A stretch of 23,907 nt of DNA, from assembly GCA_035550315.1 (NCBI GenBank), contig DASZPL010000013.1, forward strand, positions 1 through 23,907, given 5' to 3'. The DNA comes from DASZPL01 sp035550315. Its GTDB lineage: Bacteria > Actinomycetota > Actinomycetes > JAFAQI01. Below, piece by piece: positions 1-8,189 of the stretch. The notes under the pieces are model-generated. The model was not told the origin of the DNA and ran no database searches. It saw only the letters and a list, made by a program, of their open reading frames with translations. A program made the position numbers and the translations under genes. Within the stretch, counting starts at the first letter, position 1; every line of letters begins with the position of its first letter.

Positions 1-1
1 C

Positions 2-1390
2 GTGGGGTTTGACATCCGCGCCCTGATCGAACAGCGCAAGACCGAGGGATATCGGCTGCACGCCGAGCTGCTCAACCCGATGATGCCGCGGACCCTGCAG
101 ATCATCGGCTTCGACCGGGTGCTCGAGCAGGGCAACGGCGCCTGGTATTTCGACGACAAGGGCAACAAGTACCTCGACTTCCAGGCCGGCTTCGGCGTCT
201 TCGCCGTCGGCCGCAACCACCCAGTCGTCCGCGGCGCACTGCACGACGTGCTCGACGCCGAGCTGGTCGACATGGCGCAATTCGACGTCCCGTTGCTGCC
301 CGGCCTGCTGGCCGAGGCGCTGCTCGCCCGGGCCCCGGGCATGGACCGGGTGTACTTCGGCAACAGCGGCACCGAGGTCGTCGAGTCGGCGCTGAAGTTC
401 GCCCGTCGCGCGACCGGCAAGCCGCGGGTGCTCTACTGCGACCACGCCTTTCACGGCCTGACCGCCGGCTCGCTGTCGGTCAACGGCGCCGCCGAGTTCC
501 GCGACGGCTTCGGTCCGTTGCTGCCCGACACCAAGGTCCCGTTCGGCGACCTCGATGCGCTCGAGCAAGAGGTACGCCGCGGCGACGTCGCGGCATTGAT
601 CGTGGAGCCGATCCAGGGCAAGGGCGTCTACGTCGCGCCGCCCGGCTACCTCGCCGAGGCCGCCCGCATCCTGCACGAGCACGGCGCGCTGCTGATCGCC
701 GACGAGGTGCAGTCCGGCATGGGGCGCACCGGGCGATTCTTCGCCTTCGAGCACGACGACGTCTCGCCCGACATCATCACGATCGCCAAGGCGTTATCCG
801 GCGGCTTCGCGCCGGTGGCCGCGATGCTCGCCCGGCGCGGGATCTTCGAGAAGGTCTACTCGTCGGTCGACAAGGTGCTGGTGCACAGCACGACGTTCAC
901 CGGCAACGCGTTGGCGATGACCGCCGGCCTGGCCACCCTCGCCGTGCTCGACGACGAGGACCTCATCGCCAACGCCGAACGCCGCGGCCAGCAACTGATG
1001 GACGGGATCCGCGCGATCGGGGCCGACAACGACCTGATCGTCGACGTCCGCGGCCGCGGTTTGATGATCGGCATCGAGTTCGGCAAGCCGTCGTCGCTCG
1101 CCGGACGCAGCGCCTGGCGGATGCTCGACGCCGCACGCCACGGCCTGTTCGCGCAGTTGGTCGTGGTGCCACTGCACAACCGTCACCGGGTGCTGACGCA
1201 GGTGGCCGGCGACAACATCCCGGTGATGAAACTGTTGCCGCCACTGGTGATCGGCGACGTCGAGGTCGACACGTTCCTCAACGGCTTCGCCGACGTCATG
1301 GCCGACGCCCGCAAGCCGAACGGCCTCGCCCTCGACTTCGGCAAGACTCTGGTCAAGCAGGCGCTGATCGCCCGCCGCGCCAGCCACTAG
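2..1390 (+). CDS. hpnO: Class III aminotransferase, HpnO-like (hopanoid side chain); 5' end at window edge
   Basis: PLP-dependent class III (ornithine/acetylornithine-type) aminotransferase of 462 residues. Visible family marks are the GNSGTE phosphate-binding loop (120-125), the ADEVQSG motif with the PLP-pyridine Asp (D234), and the Schiff-base lysine in AKALSGG (K263). In hopanoid clusters the member of this family, HpnO, is needed to make aminobacteriohopanetriol from the C35 side-chain intermediate; that role is inferred from context. The frame opens with GTG at position 2, only one base from the window edge, so the true start could lie upstream, although the length is normal. It is on the strand opposite the rest of the cluster and converges on hpnH, with three bases between the two stop codons. 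Another aminotransferase of the same class cannot be excluded from sequence alone. Confidence 0.83.
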   Translation: MGFDIRALIEQRKTEGYRLHAELLNPMMPRTLQIIGFDRVLEQGNGAWYFDDKGNKYLDFQAGFGVFAVGRNHPVVRGALHDVLDAELVDMAQFDVPLLPGLLAEALLARAPGMDRVYFGNSGTEVVESALKFARRATGKPRVLYCDHAFHGLTAGSLSVNGAAEFRDGFGPLLPDTKVPFGDLDALEQEVRRGDVAALIVEPIQGKGVYVAPPGYLAEAARILHEHGALLIADEVQSGMGRTGRFFAFEHDDVSPDIITIAKALSGGFAPVAAMLARRGIFEKVYSSVDKVLVHSTTFTGNALAMTAGLATLAVLDDEDLIANAERRGQQLMDGIRAIGADNDLIVDVRGRGLMIGIEFGKPSSLAGRSAWRMLDAARHGLFAQLVVVPLHNRHRVLTQVAGDNIPVMKLLPPLVIGDVEVDTFLNGFADVMADARKPNGLALDFGKTLVKQALIARRASH

Positions 1391-1393
1391 TCG

Positions 1394-2398
1394 TCAGCTC
1401 GCGACGGCCGCCCGGATCGTCTCCTTCAGCGACCCCATCGTCGCGAGCACCGCGGTCGGCTCGTACCCGCAGTGCGCCATGCAGTTCGCACAGCGGTCGT
1501 CATGACCACGGCCGTAGGCCTTGAAGTCGGTGGTGTCGAGGTACTCCTGCCACGTCTTCGCGTAGCCGTCGTCGAGCAGGTAGCACGGCTTCTGCCAGCC
1601 GAGCAACGAGTACGACGGGATCCCCCACGGTGTGCACTCGAAGTCGCGCTTGCCCTCCAGGAAGTCGAGGAACAGCGGCGAGTGATTCAGCCGCCACTTC
1701 TTCCGGCGGCCGTCGGCGAACGCCGCCGCGAACAGCTCGCGGGTCTGCTGCACGCCGAGGAAGTGCTCCTGGTCGGGGGCCTTCTGGTAGGCGTAGCCCG
1801 GCGAGATCTGCATGTTGTCGACGCCCAGCTCGTCGTTGAGGTAGTCGAGCACGTCGATGACGTTGTCCGGCGTATCGGTCGTGAAGAACGTCGTGTTGGT
1901 CATCACCCGGAAGCCGGCCGCCTGCGCCTGCTTGATGGCGGCGACCGCCTGGTCGAACACGCCGTCCTTGCAGACCGACTCGTCGTGCCGCTCGCGCAGC
2001 CCGTCGATGTGCACCATCCAGGAAAAGTTCTTGTGCGGTGTGAACCGATGCAGGTGCTTGGGCAGCAGCACCGCGTTGGTACAGAGCAAGACGATGCGGC
2101 CGCGGTCCAGCAGCTGTCGGGCGATTTCGTCGATCTGCGGATGCATCAGCGGCTCGCCGCCGGCGATCGACACGATCGGCGCGCCACACTCCTCGACCGC
2201 GGCGACGGCCTGCTCCACCGGCATCCGCTGCTTGAGGATGGTGTGCGGCTGCTGGATCTTGCCGCAGCCGGCGCATTTGAGGTTGCAGGCGAACAACGGC
2301 TCCAGCTCCATCACGAGCGGGAACTTCTCCCGTCGCTGCACCTTCTGCTTGGCCAGGTAGCCGCCGAGCTTCACGCTCTGCCGGATCGGCATCGGCAT
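1394..2398 (-). CDS. hpnH: HpnH, adenosylhopane synthase (B12-independent radical SAM)
   Basis: Radical SAM enzyme of 334 residues that joins a 5'-deoxyadenosyl group to a C30 hopene, giving adenosylhopane, the first step of C35 hopanoid side-chain synthesis. The 4Fe-4S triad CNLKCAGC (C38, C42, C45) is near the N-terminus, followed by SIAGGEPLMH, which fits the SAM-binding GGEP element. A second cysteine set (C303, C306, C310, in CANCMAHCGYE) closes the protein and is typical of the HpnH/DUF3463 group. I chose the ATG at 2398 because AAGGAGGT lies 9 bases upstream and the protein then begins MPMPIRQS as in this family. The open frame continues far upstream without recognisable sequence. It is the last gene of the operon, starting 2 bases after the HpnG-IspH stop. 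Confidence 0.95.
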   Translation of the reverse strand: MPMPIRQSVKLGGYLAKQKVQRREKFPLVMELEPLFACNLKCAGCGKIQQPHTILKQRMPVEQAVAAVEECGAPIVSIAGGEPLMHPQIDEIARQLLDRGRIVLLCTNAVLLPKHLHRFTPHKNFSWMVHIDGLRERHDESVCKDGVFDQAVAAIKQAQAAGFRVMTNTTFFTTDTPDNVIDVLDYLNDELGVDNMQISPGYAYQKAPDQEHFLGVQQTRELFAAAFADGRRKKWRLNHSPLFLDFLEGKRDFECTPWGIPSYSLLGWQKPCYLLDDGYAKTWQEYLDTTDFKAYGRGHDDRCANCMAHCGYEPTAVLATMGSLKETIRAAVAS

Positions 2399-2400
2399 GG

Positions 2401-3912
2401 TCAGGACACCTCCTTGGGCAGACCGAATCGGACGTCCTCGTCGACCGCTCGATGCTCGGTCAATCGCACCGGGCCAAGGCCGGACAGCGCCGTAACGACA
2501 CCGTCCACGAGCTCCGGCGGCGCGGACGCGCCCGCCGTGACACCTACCCGCCTGGCACCGGCCAACCACCGCGGCCGGATGCCGGTCGCGTCGTCGACCA
2601 GGTACGACGCGGCGCCCGCGCGGCGGGCGACCTCGACCAGCCGCTGCGAGTTCGACGAGTTGGCGGACCCGACGACCAGCACGACGTCGCATCCGGTCGC
2701 GATCTCGCGCACGGCCTGCTGCCGGTTGGAGGTCGCGTAGCAGATGTCGTCGTGGCGCGGCGCTCGCATCTTGGGAAACCGCCGGCGCAGCACCGCGGCG
2801 ACTCGCTCGGCCTCGTCGACCGCCAGCGTGGTCTGCATGACGTAGGCGACCCGGTCGGGATCCGCCACCTCGACCGCCTCGGCCGCGGCCTCGTCGGCAA
2901 CGATCCGGACCTGTCCCGGTGCCTCCCCCGCGCTGCCGACGACCTCCTCGTGGTCGCCATGCCCAATCAGCACGACGGTGTGGTCGGCGCCGGCGTACCG
3001 GCGTACCTCTTGGTGGACCTTGGCGACCAGCGGACAGGTGGCGTCGACGACGTCGAGCCCGCGGTCGGCCGCCTGCTGCCGCACCACCGGCGCGACGCCG
3101 TGGGCGGCGAGCACCAGTCGCGCCCCGGCAGGCACCTGGTCGACCTCGTCGACGAAGACCGCGCCGCGCCGCTCCAGGTCGGCGACGACGTGCGCGTTGT
3201 GCACGATCTGCCGGCGGACGTAGACCGGCGGGCCGTAGCGCTCGAGCGCGCGACGGACGATCTCGATGGCGCGTTCGACGCCGGCGCAAAACGACCGCGG
3301 CGACGCGAGCATCACCTCACGCGCGCCTACGGCGCGTCCCCAGTCGGCGACCACGGGCGCGATCCGGCGCAGCGCCGCGAGCCCGCCGGCAATCCGCTGC
3401 ACGACACCGAAGTGCAGCAGCGGCGCCTCGGCGGTGTCGGTGATCACACGCACGACCGCCGCCGGCCGATCCGGATGGCCGGCGAGCAGCCATGCCGACT
3501 CCATGTCGACCGCCAACGCGTCGCTCGCCGCCAGCTCGGCACGGGCCGCGCCCTCGACGATGACGCTGCTCGAGATGATCGGCCCGACGTGCACCCGGAA
3601 GCCGGCGTCACGCAACGCACCGACGAGCACCGGCGCGGCCGGGCAGGCGACCGTCACGTCGTCGGCGCGCACCTCCGAGGCCACCACGACGTCACCGGGC
3701 AGCACGTGCGCGGCCAGGCCGCCGGCGATGCCGAGCACCACGAGCGGGCCGTCACCAGCGGCCAGGGCGAGGCGCTCGCGGGTGCGGCGCGGGCCCATGC
3801 CGGTCCGCACCACCCGGACCGCGGCGCCGGCTGCCCGGGCGCCGCGCAGCCCGGCCAGCACCGCCGCCTGCTCCACGCGCATCGGCGTACAGATCGTCAG
3901 CTCGTCACCCAT
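2401..3912 (-). CDS. Fusion: HpnG-like hopanoid nucleosidase + IspH (HMBPP reductase)
   Basis: One uninterrupted 503-residue frame with two enzymes. Residues 1 to about 195 are a purine-nucleoside-phosphorylase-fold domain like HpnG, which removes adenine from adenosylhopane. Its marks are GMGPRRTRE (38-46), GIAGGL (61-66) and the catalytic-type DMESA (136-140). Residues from about 198 onward are IspH, the 4Fe-4S enzyme that makes IPP/DMAPP in the last MEP-pathway step. All three cluster cysteines are present (C209 in SFCAGV, C293 in DATCPLV, C391 in ICYATSNRQ). So are the substrate histidines H238, H271 and H321, the catalytic glutamate E323 in HEEVVG, and SSNS (419-422). The ATG at 3912 overlaps the cyclase gene by 8 bases and has AGGAG 7-8 bases upstream. 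HpnG and IspH are normally separate proteins. The first enzyme consumes the HpnH product, which fits the position just before hpnH. Confidence 0.93.
   Translation of the reverse strand: MGDELTICTPMRVEQAAVLAGLRGARAAGAAVRVVRTGMGPRRTRERLALAAGDGPLVVLGIAGGLAAHVLPGDVVVASEVRADDVTVACPAAPVLVGALRDAGFRVHVGPIISSSVIVEGAARAELAASDALAVDMESAWLLAGHPDRPAAVVRVITDTAEAPLLHFGVVQRIAGGLAALRRIAPVVADWGRAVGAREVMLASPRSFCAGVERAIEIVRRALERYGPPVYVRRQIVHNAHVVADLERRGAVFVDEVDQVPAGARLVLAAHGVAPVVRQQAADRGLDVVDATCPLVAKVHQEVRRYAGADHTVVLIGHGDHEEVVGSAGEAPGQVRIVADEAAAEAVEVADPDRVAYVMQTTLAVDEAERVAAVLRRRFPKMRAPRHDDICYATSNRQQAVREIATGCDVVLVVGSANSSNSQRLVEVARRAGAASYLVDDATGIRPRWLAGARRVGVTAGASAPPELVDGVVTALSGLGPVRLTEHRAVDEDVRFGLPKEVS
2408..2415 (-). 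promoter_or_regulatory. Strong ribosome binding site of hpnH
   Basis: On the minus strand the 8-mer AAGGAGGT, complementary to the 16S rRNA 3' end, ends 9 bases before the hpnH ATG. It lies inside the last codons of the preceding fusion gene (AAG GAG GTG TCC TGA). It fixes the hpnH start, and hpnH has the strongest ribosome site in the operon, which suggests independent high-level translation of this enzyme. Confidence 0.85.
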
Positions 3913-5818
3913 CGCTGGCTCCTAGATAACGCCCTAAAGCGGAGATCGGGAAGACCAGCCGGTAGAGGTGGTAGTTGATGTAGAAATCGCCGGGGAAGCC
4001 GGTGCCGGTGAAGTACGGCTCGTCCCAGCCGCCGTCGGGCAGCTGGTGCTCCACCAGCCAGCCAACCCCGCGCCGGGTGACGTCGCTGTCCCGCTCCCCC
4101 GCGGCGAGCAGCGCCAGCAGTGCCCAGGCGGTCTGCGACGGCGTCGGCACACCGCGCCCGATCCACGCCGGGTCGTCGTACGACCGCAGGTCTTCGCCCC
4201 AGCCGCCGTCGTCGGCCTGATGCGCGGCGAGCCACTGCACCGCCCGTCGGATCGCCGGGTCGTCGCGGCGTACGCCGGCGGCGACCAGTGCGGGCACCAC
4301 CGCACCGGTGCCGTAGACGTGGTTCGCCCCCCACCGGCCGAACCATGAGCCGTCGGCCTCCTGGGCGCGCAACAGCCACTCGACGCCACGACGGCAGGCG
4401 ACGGTGTCGGCTTCCCCGACGGCCGCGAGCATCTCGACGACATGCGCGGTCACATCCACCGACGGCGGATCGATCACCGCCCCGAAGTCGCAGAACGGCA
4501 GCTGGTAGGCAAGCTGGCGGGTGTTGTCGGCGTCGAACGCGCCCCAGCCGCCGTCGCGGCATTGCATGCCGATCACCCACCGCACCGCACGGGCGACCGC
4601 CGCGTCGCGGCGCGTCGGGTCGGTGGCGCCGGCGCGGCGAAGCGCCATCACCACTTCGGCGGTGTCGTCGGTGTCGGGGTAGCCGTCGTTGGCGAACTCA
4701 AACGCCCACCCGCCGGGTTCGAGATCGGGGCGGCGCATCGACCAGTCGCCGCGCACCGTGATCTCCTCGCCGAGCAGCCAGTCGGCGGCGCGGACGACGG
4801 TGTCGTCATCGGCGGCGACCCCGGCGTCCCGCAGCGCGGTGAGTGCGAGGCCGGTGTCCCACACCGGTGACTGGCAGGCCTCGAGTCGGCGTACGACGCC
4901 GTCGGGTGTCGGCTCGCGGATCAGGAACCCTTCCAGCCCGCGCAGCCCGGCGGCCACGGCCGGATGCTCGAGCGGGTAGCCCATCAGATGTAACGCCAGG
5001 ATCGAGTAGACCCAGGGCGGCTGGATGCCGCCCCAGGAGCCGTCGGCTTCCTGCCGGGCGAGGATCCAGGCAACGCCGCGGCGCATCGCTCGGCGACGCA
5101 GCCGTTGCAGCGGCCGCTCGCCGTAGCAGTGCAGCGCCCGGTCGAGCCGCTGAAACGCGCCCGGCCAGGTCCAGATCGATGCGCGCGACGGCGGCGCGGC
5201 GCCGGTCCGCAGCTCGCTGATCCCGAACGGCAACGGCCGCACCGGCCGCAGCGTCGCCACGATGGTCAGCGGCACGATCGTCTGCCGGGCCCAGCACGCC
5301 CAGTCGTAGAGGTTGAACGGCAGCCACCGCGGCAGGTAGACGATCTCGGGTGGCAGGTTCGGCAGATCCTGCCATGGCCAGGCGCCGAACAGTGCCAGCC
5401 ACAACCGGGTGAAGACCCGCGAGCGTTCGAGCCCGCCGGCGGCGCGGACGAACTCCGCCGCGGCCTGCATTGCCGGCGCGTCGGGTGAGTCCCCCGCGAG
5501 CCGAAGTGCGACGTACGCCTCGACCGTGGTCGACAGGTCGCCCGGCCCGCCGAAGAAGTTCGCCCAGCTGCCGTCCGCGCGTTGTTGCGACCGGATCCAG
5601 CGCGCTGCCTGCTCGGTCTCCTCGGCGGTGCGGATGCCGAGGAACTCGCGCAGCAGGAGGTCCTCGGCGTCCATCGTGACGTTGGTCTCGAGCTCGCCCT
5701 TCCACCAGCCGGCGGGGTCTTGGAGCGCCCGCAACCGGCCGACCGCCGCATCGAGTGCCCCCCGGGGCGCACTCTCGCGCCCCGGCGCCGGCGGAGCGGC
5801 TCGATCAACGACCGTCAT
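3905..5818 (-). CDS. shc: Squalene-hopene cyclase (HpnF)
   Basis: Class II triterpene cyclase of 637 residues, the usual length. It folds squalene into hopene/hopanol at the inner membrane face. The catalytic acid motif DTDDTA is at 382-387. Repeated QW motifs occur at about 256-261 (QEADGSW), 419-425 (QCRDGGW), 486-492 (QEADGSW), 534-540 (QADDGGW) and 592-598 (QLPDGGW). The N-terminal DPAGWWKGELETN (34-46) is also typical. The ATG at 5818 shares its A with the TGA of the upstream prenyl synthase (TGATG), so translation is probably coupled. It follows the squalene-making genes and precedes the side-chain genes, matching pathway order. No key residue is missing. Confidence 0.97.
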   Translation of the reverse strand: MTVVDRAAPPAPGRESAPRGALDAAVGRLRALQDPAGWWKGELETNVTMDAEDLLLREFLGIRTAEETEQAARWIRSQQRADGSWANFFGGPGDLSTTVEAYVALRLAGDSPDAPAMQAAAEFVRAAGGLERSRVFTRLWLALFGAWPWQDLPNLPPEIVYLPRWLPFNLYDWACWARQTIVPLTIVATLRPVRPLPFGISELRTGAAPPSRASIWTWPGAFQRLDRALHCYGERPLQRLRRRAMRRGVAWILARQEADGSWGGIQPPWVYSILALHLMGYPLEHPAVAAGLRGLEGFLIREPTPDGVVRRLEACQSPVWDTGLALTALRDAGVAADDDTVVRAADWLLGEEITVRGDWSMRRPDLEPGGWAFEFANDGYPDTDDTAEVVMALRRAGATDPTRRDAAVARAVRWVIGMQCRDGGWGAFDADNTRQLAYQLPFCDFGAVIDPPSVDVTAHVVEMLAAVGEADTVACRRGVEWLLRAQEADGSWFGRWGANHVYGTGAVVPALVAAGVRRDDPAIRRAVQWLAAHQADDGGWGEDLRSYDDPAWIGRGVPTPSQTAWALLALLAAGERDSDVTRRGVGWLVEHQLPDGGWDEPYFTGTGFPGDFYINYHLYRLVFPISALGRYLGASDG

Positions 5819-6831
5819 CAGACCTCCCGACTGACCACGAAGTCGGCCAACGACCGCAGCTCGGCATTCGCCTCCGCCGACACCGGCGCGGCGTCCAGCG
5901 CCGCCAGCGCGAGGGTCAACCGGCGCTGCGCCTCAGCCGCCGCCCAGTCGCGGCCGCCCGCCGCCTCGACCAGCCCGGCCGCCAACGCGAGGTCGGCGTC
6001 GGTGTCGGGGCGGGGGCGTTCGAGCCACGCCGCCAGGTCGTCGGCCGCCGCGGTCCCGGTCGACAACGCGTAGGCGACCGGCAGCGACTTCTTGCGGGCG
6101 CGCAGGTCGCTGCCTGCCGGCTTGCCGGTCACGTCGGGGTCGCCCCAGATGCCGAGCAGGTCGTCGACCAGCTGGAACGCAAGGCCGAGCTGCTCGCCGT
6201 ACGTCGTGAGGCCGTCGACGACGTTGGCCGGTGCGCCGGCCAGCACTGCGCCGATCGCTGCCGAGCAGCCGAGCAGTACGCCGGTCTTGCGGCGGGCCAT
6301 CGCGAGGCAGTCGGCGACCGTGACCCGTGACGCCTGCTCGAATGCGAGGTCCTCGACCTGGCCGCGGATGAGTTCCTGGGTGGTGGCCGCCAGCCGGGCC
6401 TGCGCGTCGGCGGCGGGTTGGCCGCCGACGTCCGCCAGCGTCTGCACCGCCAGGGTCAGCATCGCGTCGCCAACCAGGATCGCGGTCGAGATGCCCCACA
6501 CCGACCACACCGTCGGCCGGTGACGCCGGTGCAGGTCGTGGTCCATCACGTCGTCGTGCAGCAGCGAGAAGTTGTGCACCAGCTCGACCGCGACCGCGCC
6601 GGGCAGGCCGAGCTCGGTCGCGGCGCCCGCGGCCTGCGCGGACAGCAGCGCCAGTGCGGGCCGGACCGCCTTGCCGCCGGCGGTGGTCGGCTGACCGTCG
6701 AGGTCCTGCCAGCCGAAGTGGTACGCCGCGACCTGCGCGCTCGCCGGGTCGAGCCGGCCGACCGCGTCGCGCAGCGCCGGCTCGACCAGCTCACGGGAGC
6801 GGCCGAGCATCGGCGGAAGCGTGATGGTCAT
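5818..6831 (-). CDS. Polyprenyl (probably farnesyl) diphosphate synthase
   Basis: Trans-isoprenyl diphosphate synthase of 337 residues that condenses IPP with an allylic diphosphate. The first aspartate-rich motif is DDVMD (93-97, in LLHDDVMD) and the second is DDLLGIWGD (223-231), in the DDxxG form common in actinobacterial members. GKAVRP (54-59) and KPAGSDLRARKKSLP (237-251) bind diphosphate. Between the squalene-making genes and the cyclase it most likely supplies farnesyl diphosphate. Chain length cannot be read safely from sequence, so a geranylgeranyl product is possible. The ATG at 6831 overlaps the hpnE stop as ATGA. The frame is open 31 codons further upstream, but that stretch lies inside hpnE and is Arg-rich, non-family sequence. 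Confidence 0.9.
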   Translation of the reverse strand: MTITLPPMLGRSRELVEPALRDAVGRLDPASAQVAAYHFGWQDLDGQPTTAGGKAVRPALALLSAQAAGAATELGLPGAVAVELVHNFSLLHDDVMDHDLHRRHRPTVWSVWGISTAILVGDAMLTLAVQTLADVGGQPAADAQARLAATTQELIRGQVEDLAFEQASRVTVADCLAMARRKTGVLLGCSAAIGAVLAGAPANVVDGLTTYGEQLGLAFQLVDDLLGIWGDPDVTGKPAGSDLRARKKSLPVAYALSTGTAAADDLAAWLERPRPDTDADLALAAGLVEAAGGRDWAAAEAQRRLTLALAALDAAPVSAEANAELRSLADFVVSREV

Positions 6832-8189
6832 CGGGCGCCCGCCATGGCAACGGTCCGGTGCTGGCGCAACAGCTCGGCAGCGGTCTCGCCGCTGCGGACG
6901 GCGCCTTCCATCGTGGCCGGCCATCCGGTCTGGGTGTGGGCGCCGGCGAGCACCAGCCCGGGCAGCCGGGTCGACGCCGGCGGCCGCCAGCGGCCGCAGC
7001 CGGGCGCCTGCCGGAACGTGGCGTGCGGCTCGCGGGTGACGAAGAAGTCGCGCAGCGCAGCGTCGCGCACCGCCGGCAGCACCCGCGCGAACGCCGGCAG
7101 CAACGCGTCGCGCAGCTCAGCCACCGGCCGGCCGGCGACGTCGTCGGCGGCGGACAGCGATGCGGCGACGTACTGGCCGTGTTGCAGCCCGGCCGGTCCG
7201 GTCCGGTCGAACAGCCACTGCAGCGGCGACCCGACGCAGGCCAGGAACGGCTCCGTCATCACGCGGCGGTCGAAGACCGCATGCACGTTGACGATGGGGG
7301 TGGCGCCGAGCCGCTCCGACCAGCCGGGCGCCAAGTCGAGCGCGCCCGGTGGCAGCAGCCGTTCGGTCGTCGGCGGGTCGGTGGCGACGATCACCGCGTC
7401 GGCGGCGAGCGACGCCGAATCGGTGCGCACCGACCAGCCGTCGGGGAGCGGCGCGACCGCGGTCACGCGCGTGCGCAGCAGCACTTCGACGCCCCGGTCG
7501 CGAAGCGCGCGCATCGCTGGCTCGGCGTGCAGCCGGTGCAACGGCACGGTCGGCCAGCCGATGTCTGCCGCGCCGGGGTCGGTGAGCATGCCGATCTGGA
7601 ACACGGTCGCGGCCAGCGCCAGCGACGCGTCGTCGGCCCGGGCGTTGAGGGCGGCGATGCCGATCAGGTCCCACAACGCGTCGATCGCGGTCCGTGACTG
7701 CCCGTGCTCGGCGAGCCAGTCGCCGAAGCTGGTCTCGTCGACGCTCGGATCGGCCGGGTCGACCGACCGCAGCGCCAGGGCAGCGCGGGCGGTCGCCGAC
7801 CGCGCCGTGACCGGCAACGCGCGGTAGGTGGCAAGCGATCGCATCAGGTGCAGCGGCAGGCCGCCGACGACCGGCAGCGGACCGCGGCGCAGCCGCGCTT
7901 GGCGGCCGTCGGCGGCGCGGATGACCGGGACGTCGAGCCGGTCCTGCAGCGTGGTGAGCGCGGTGACGCCGAGCCGGTCGAGCAAGCCGCGGTAGGCGGT
8001 GCAGCAGCGCAGGAACACGTGCTGGCCGGTGTCGACGTCGAGGTCGCCCCGGCGAAACGACGTGGTCAGGCCGCCGAGCCGTGGCTTGGCTTCGATCAGC
8101 GTCACCGGCTGGCCGCGGTCCGCCAGCCGCAGTGCGGCGGTGATGCCGGCCAGCCCGCCGCCGATCACGACGACGCTTTCGCTCTTCAC
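6828..8189 (-). CDS. hpnE: HpnE, hydroxysqualene dehydroxylase (FAD)
   Basis: FAD-dependent amine-oxidase/phytoene-desaturase-like flavoprotein of 453 residues. It reduces hydroxysqualene to squalene, the last step of the HpnC-HpnD-HpnE route that replaces squalene synthase. The dinucleotide-binding glycine motif GGGLAG is at 10-15, with the ribose-binding acidic residue in LIEAK (31-35). A C-terminal FAD-contact stretch, LAGAHTQTGWPATMEGAVRSG, ends about 20 residues before the stop. The GTG start at 8189 overlaps the hpnD stop as GTGA; no strong ribosome site is seen, so coupling to hpnD is likely. Carotenoid desaturases have the same fold, but the position next to hpnC and hpnD decides the call. 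Confidence 0.91.
   Translation of the reverse strand: MKSESVVVIGGGLAGITAALRLADRGQPVTLIEAKPRLGGLTTSFRRGDLDVDTGQHVFLRCCTAYRGLLDRLGVTALTTLQDRLDVPVIRAADGRQARLRRGPLPVVGGLPLHLMRSLATYRALPVTARSATARAALALRSVDPADPSVDETSFGDWLAEHGQSRTAIDALWDLIGIAALNARADDASLALAATVFQIGMLTDPGAADIGWPTVPLHRLHAEPAMRALRDRGVEVLLRTRVTAVAPLPDGWSVRTDSASLAADAVIVATDPPTTERLLPPGALDLAPGWSERLGATPIVNVHAVFDRRVMTEPFLACVGSPLQWLFDRTGPAGLQHGQYVAASLSAADDVAGRPVAELRDALLPAFARVLPAVRDAALRDFFVTREPHATFRQAPGCGRWRPPASTRLPGLVLAGAHTQTGWPATMEGAVRSGETAAELLRQHRTVAMAGAR

Noticed and set aside
6139..6165. Second aspartate motif of the prenyl synthase is DDLLG rather than DDxxD
   Set aside because: DDLLGxxGD is common in actinobacterial polyprenyl synthases and does not indicate loss of function.
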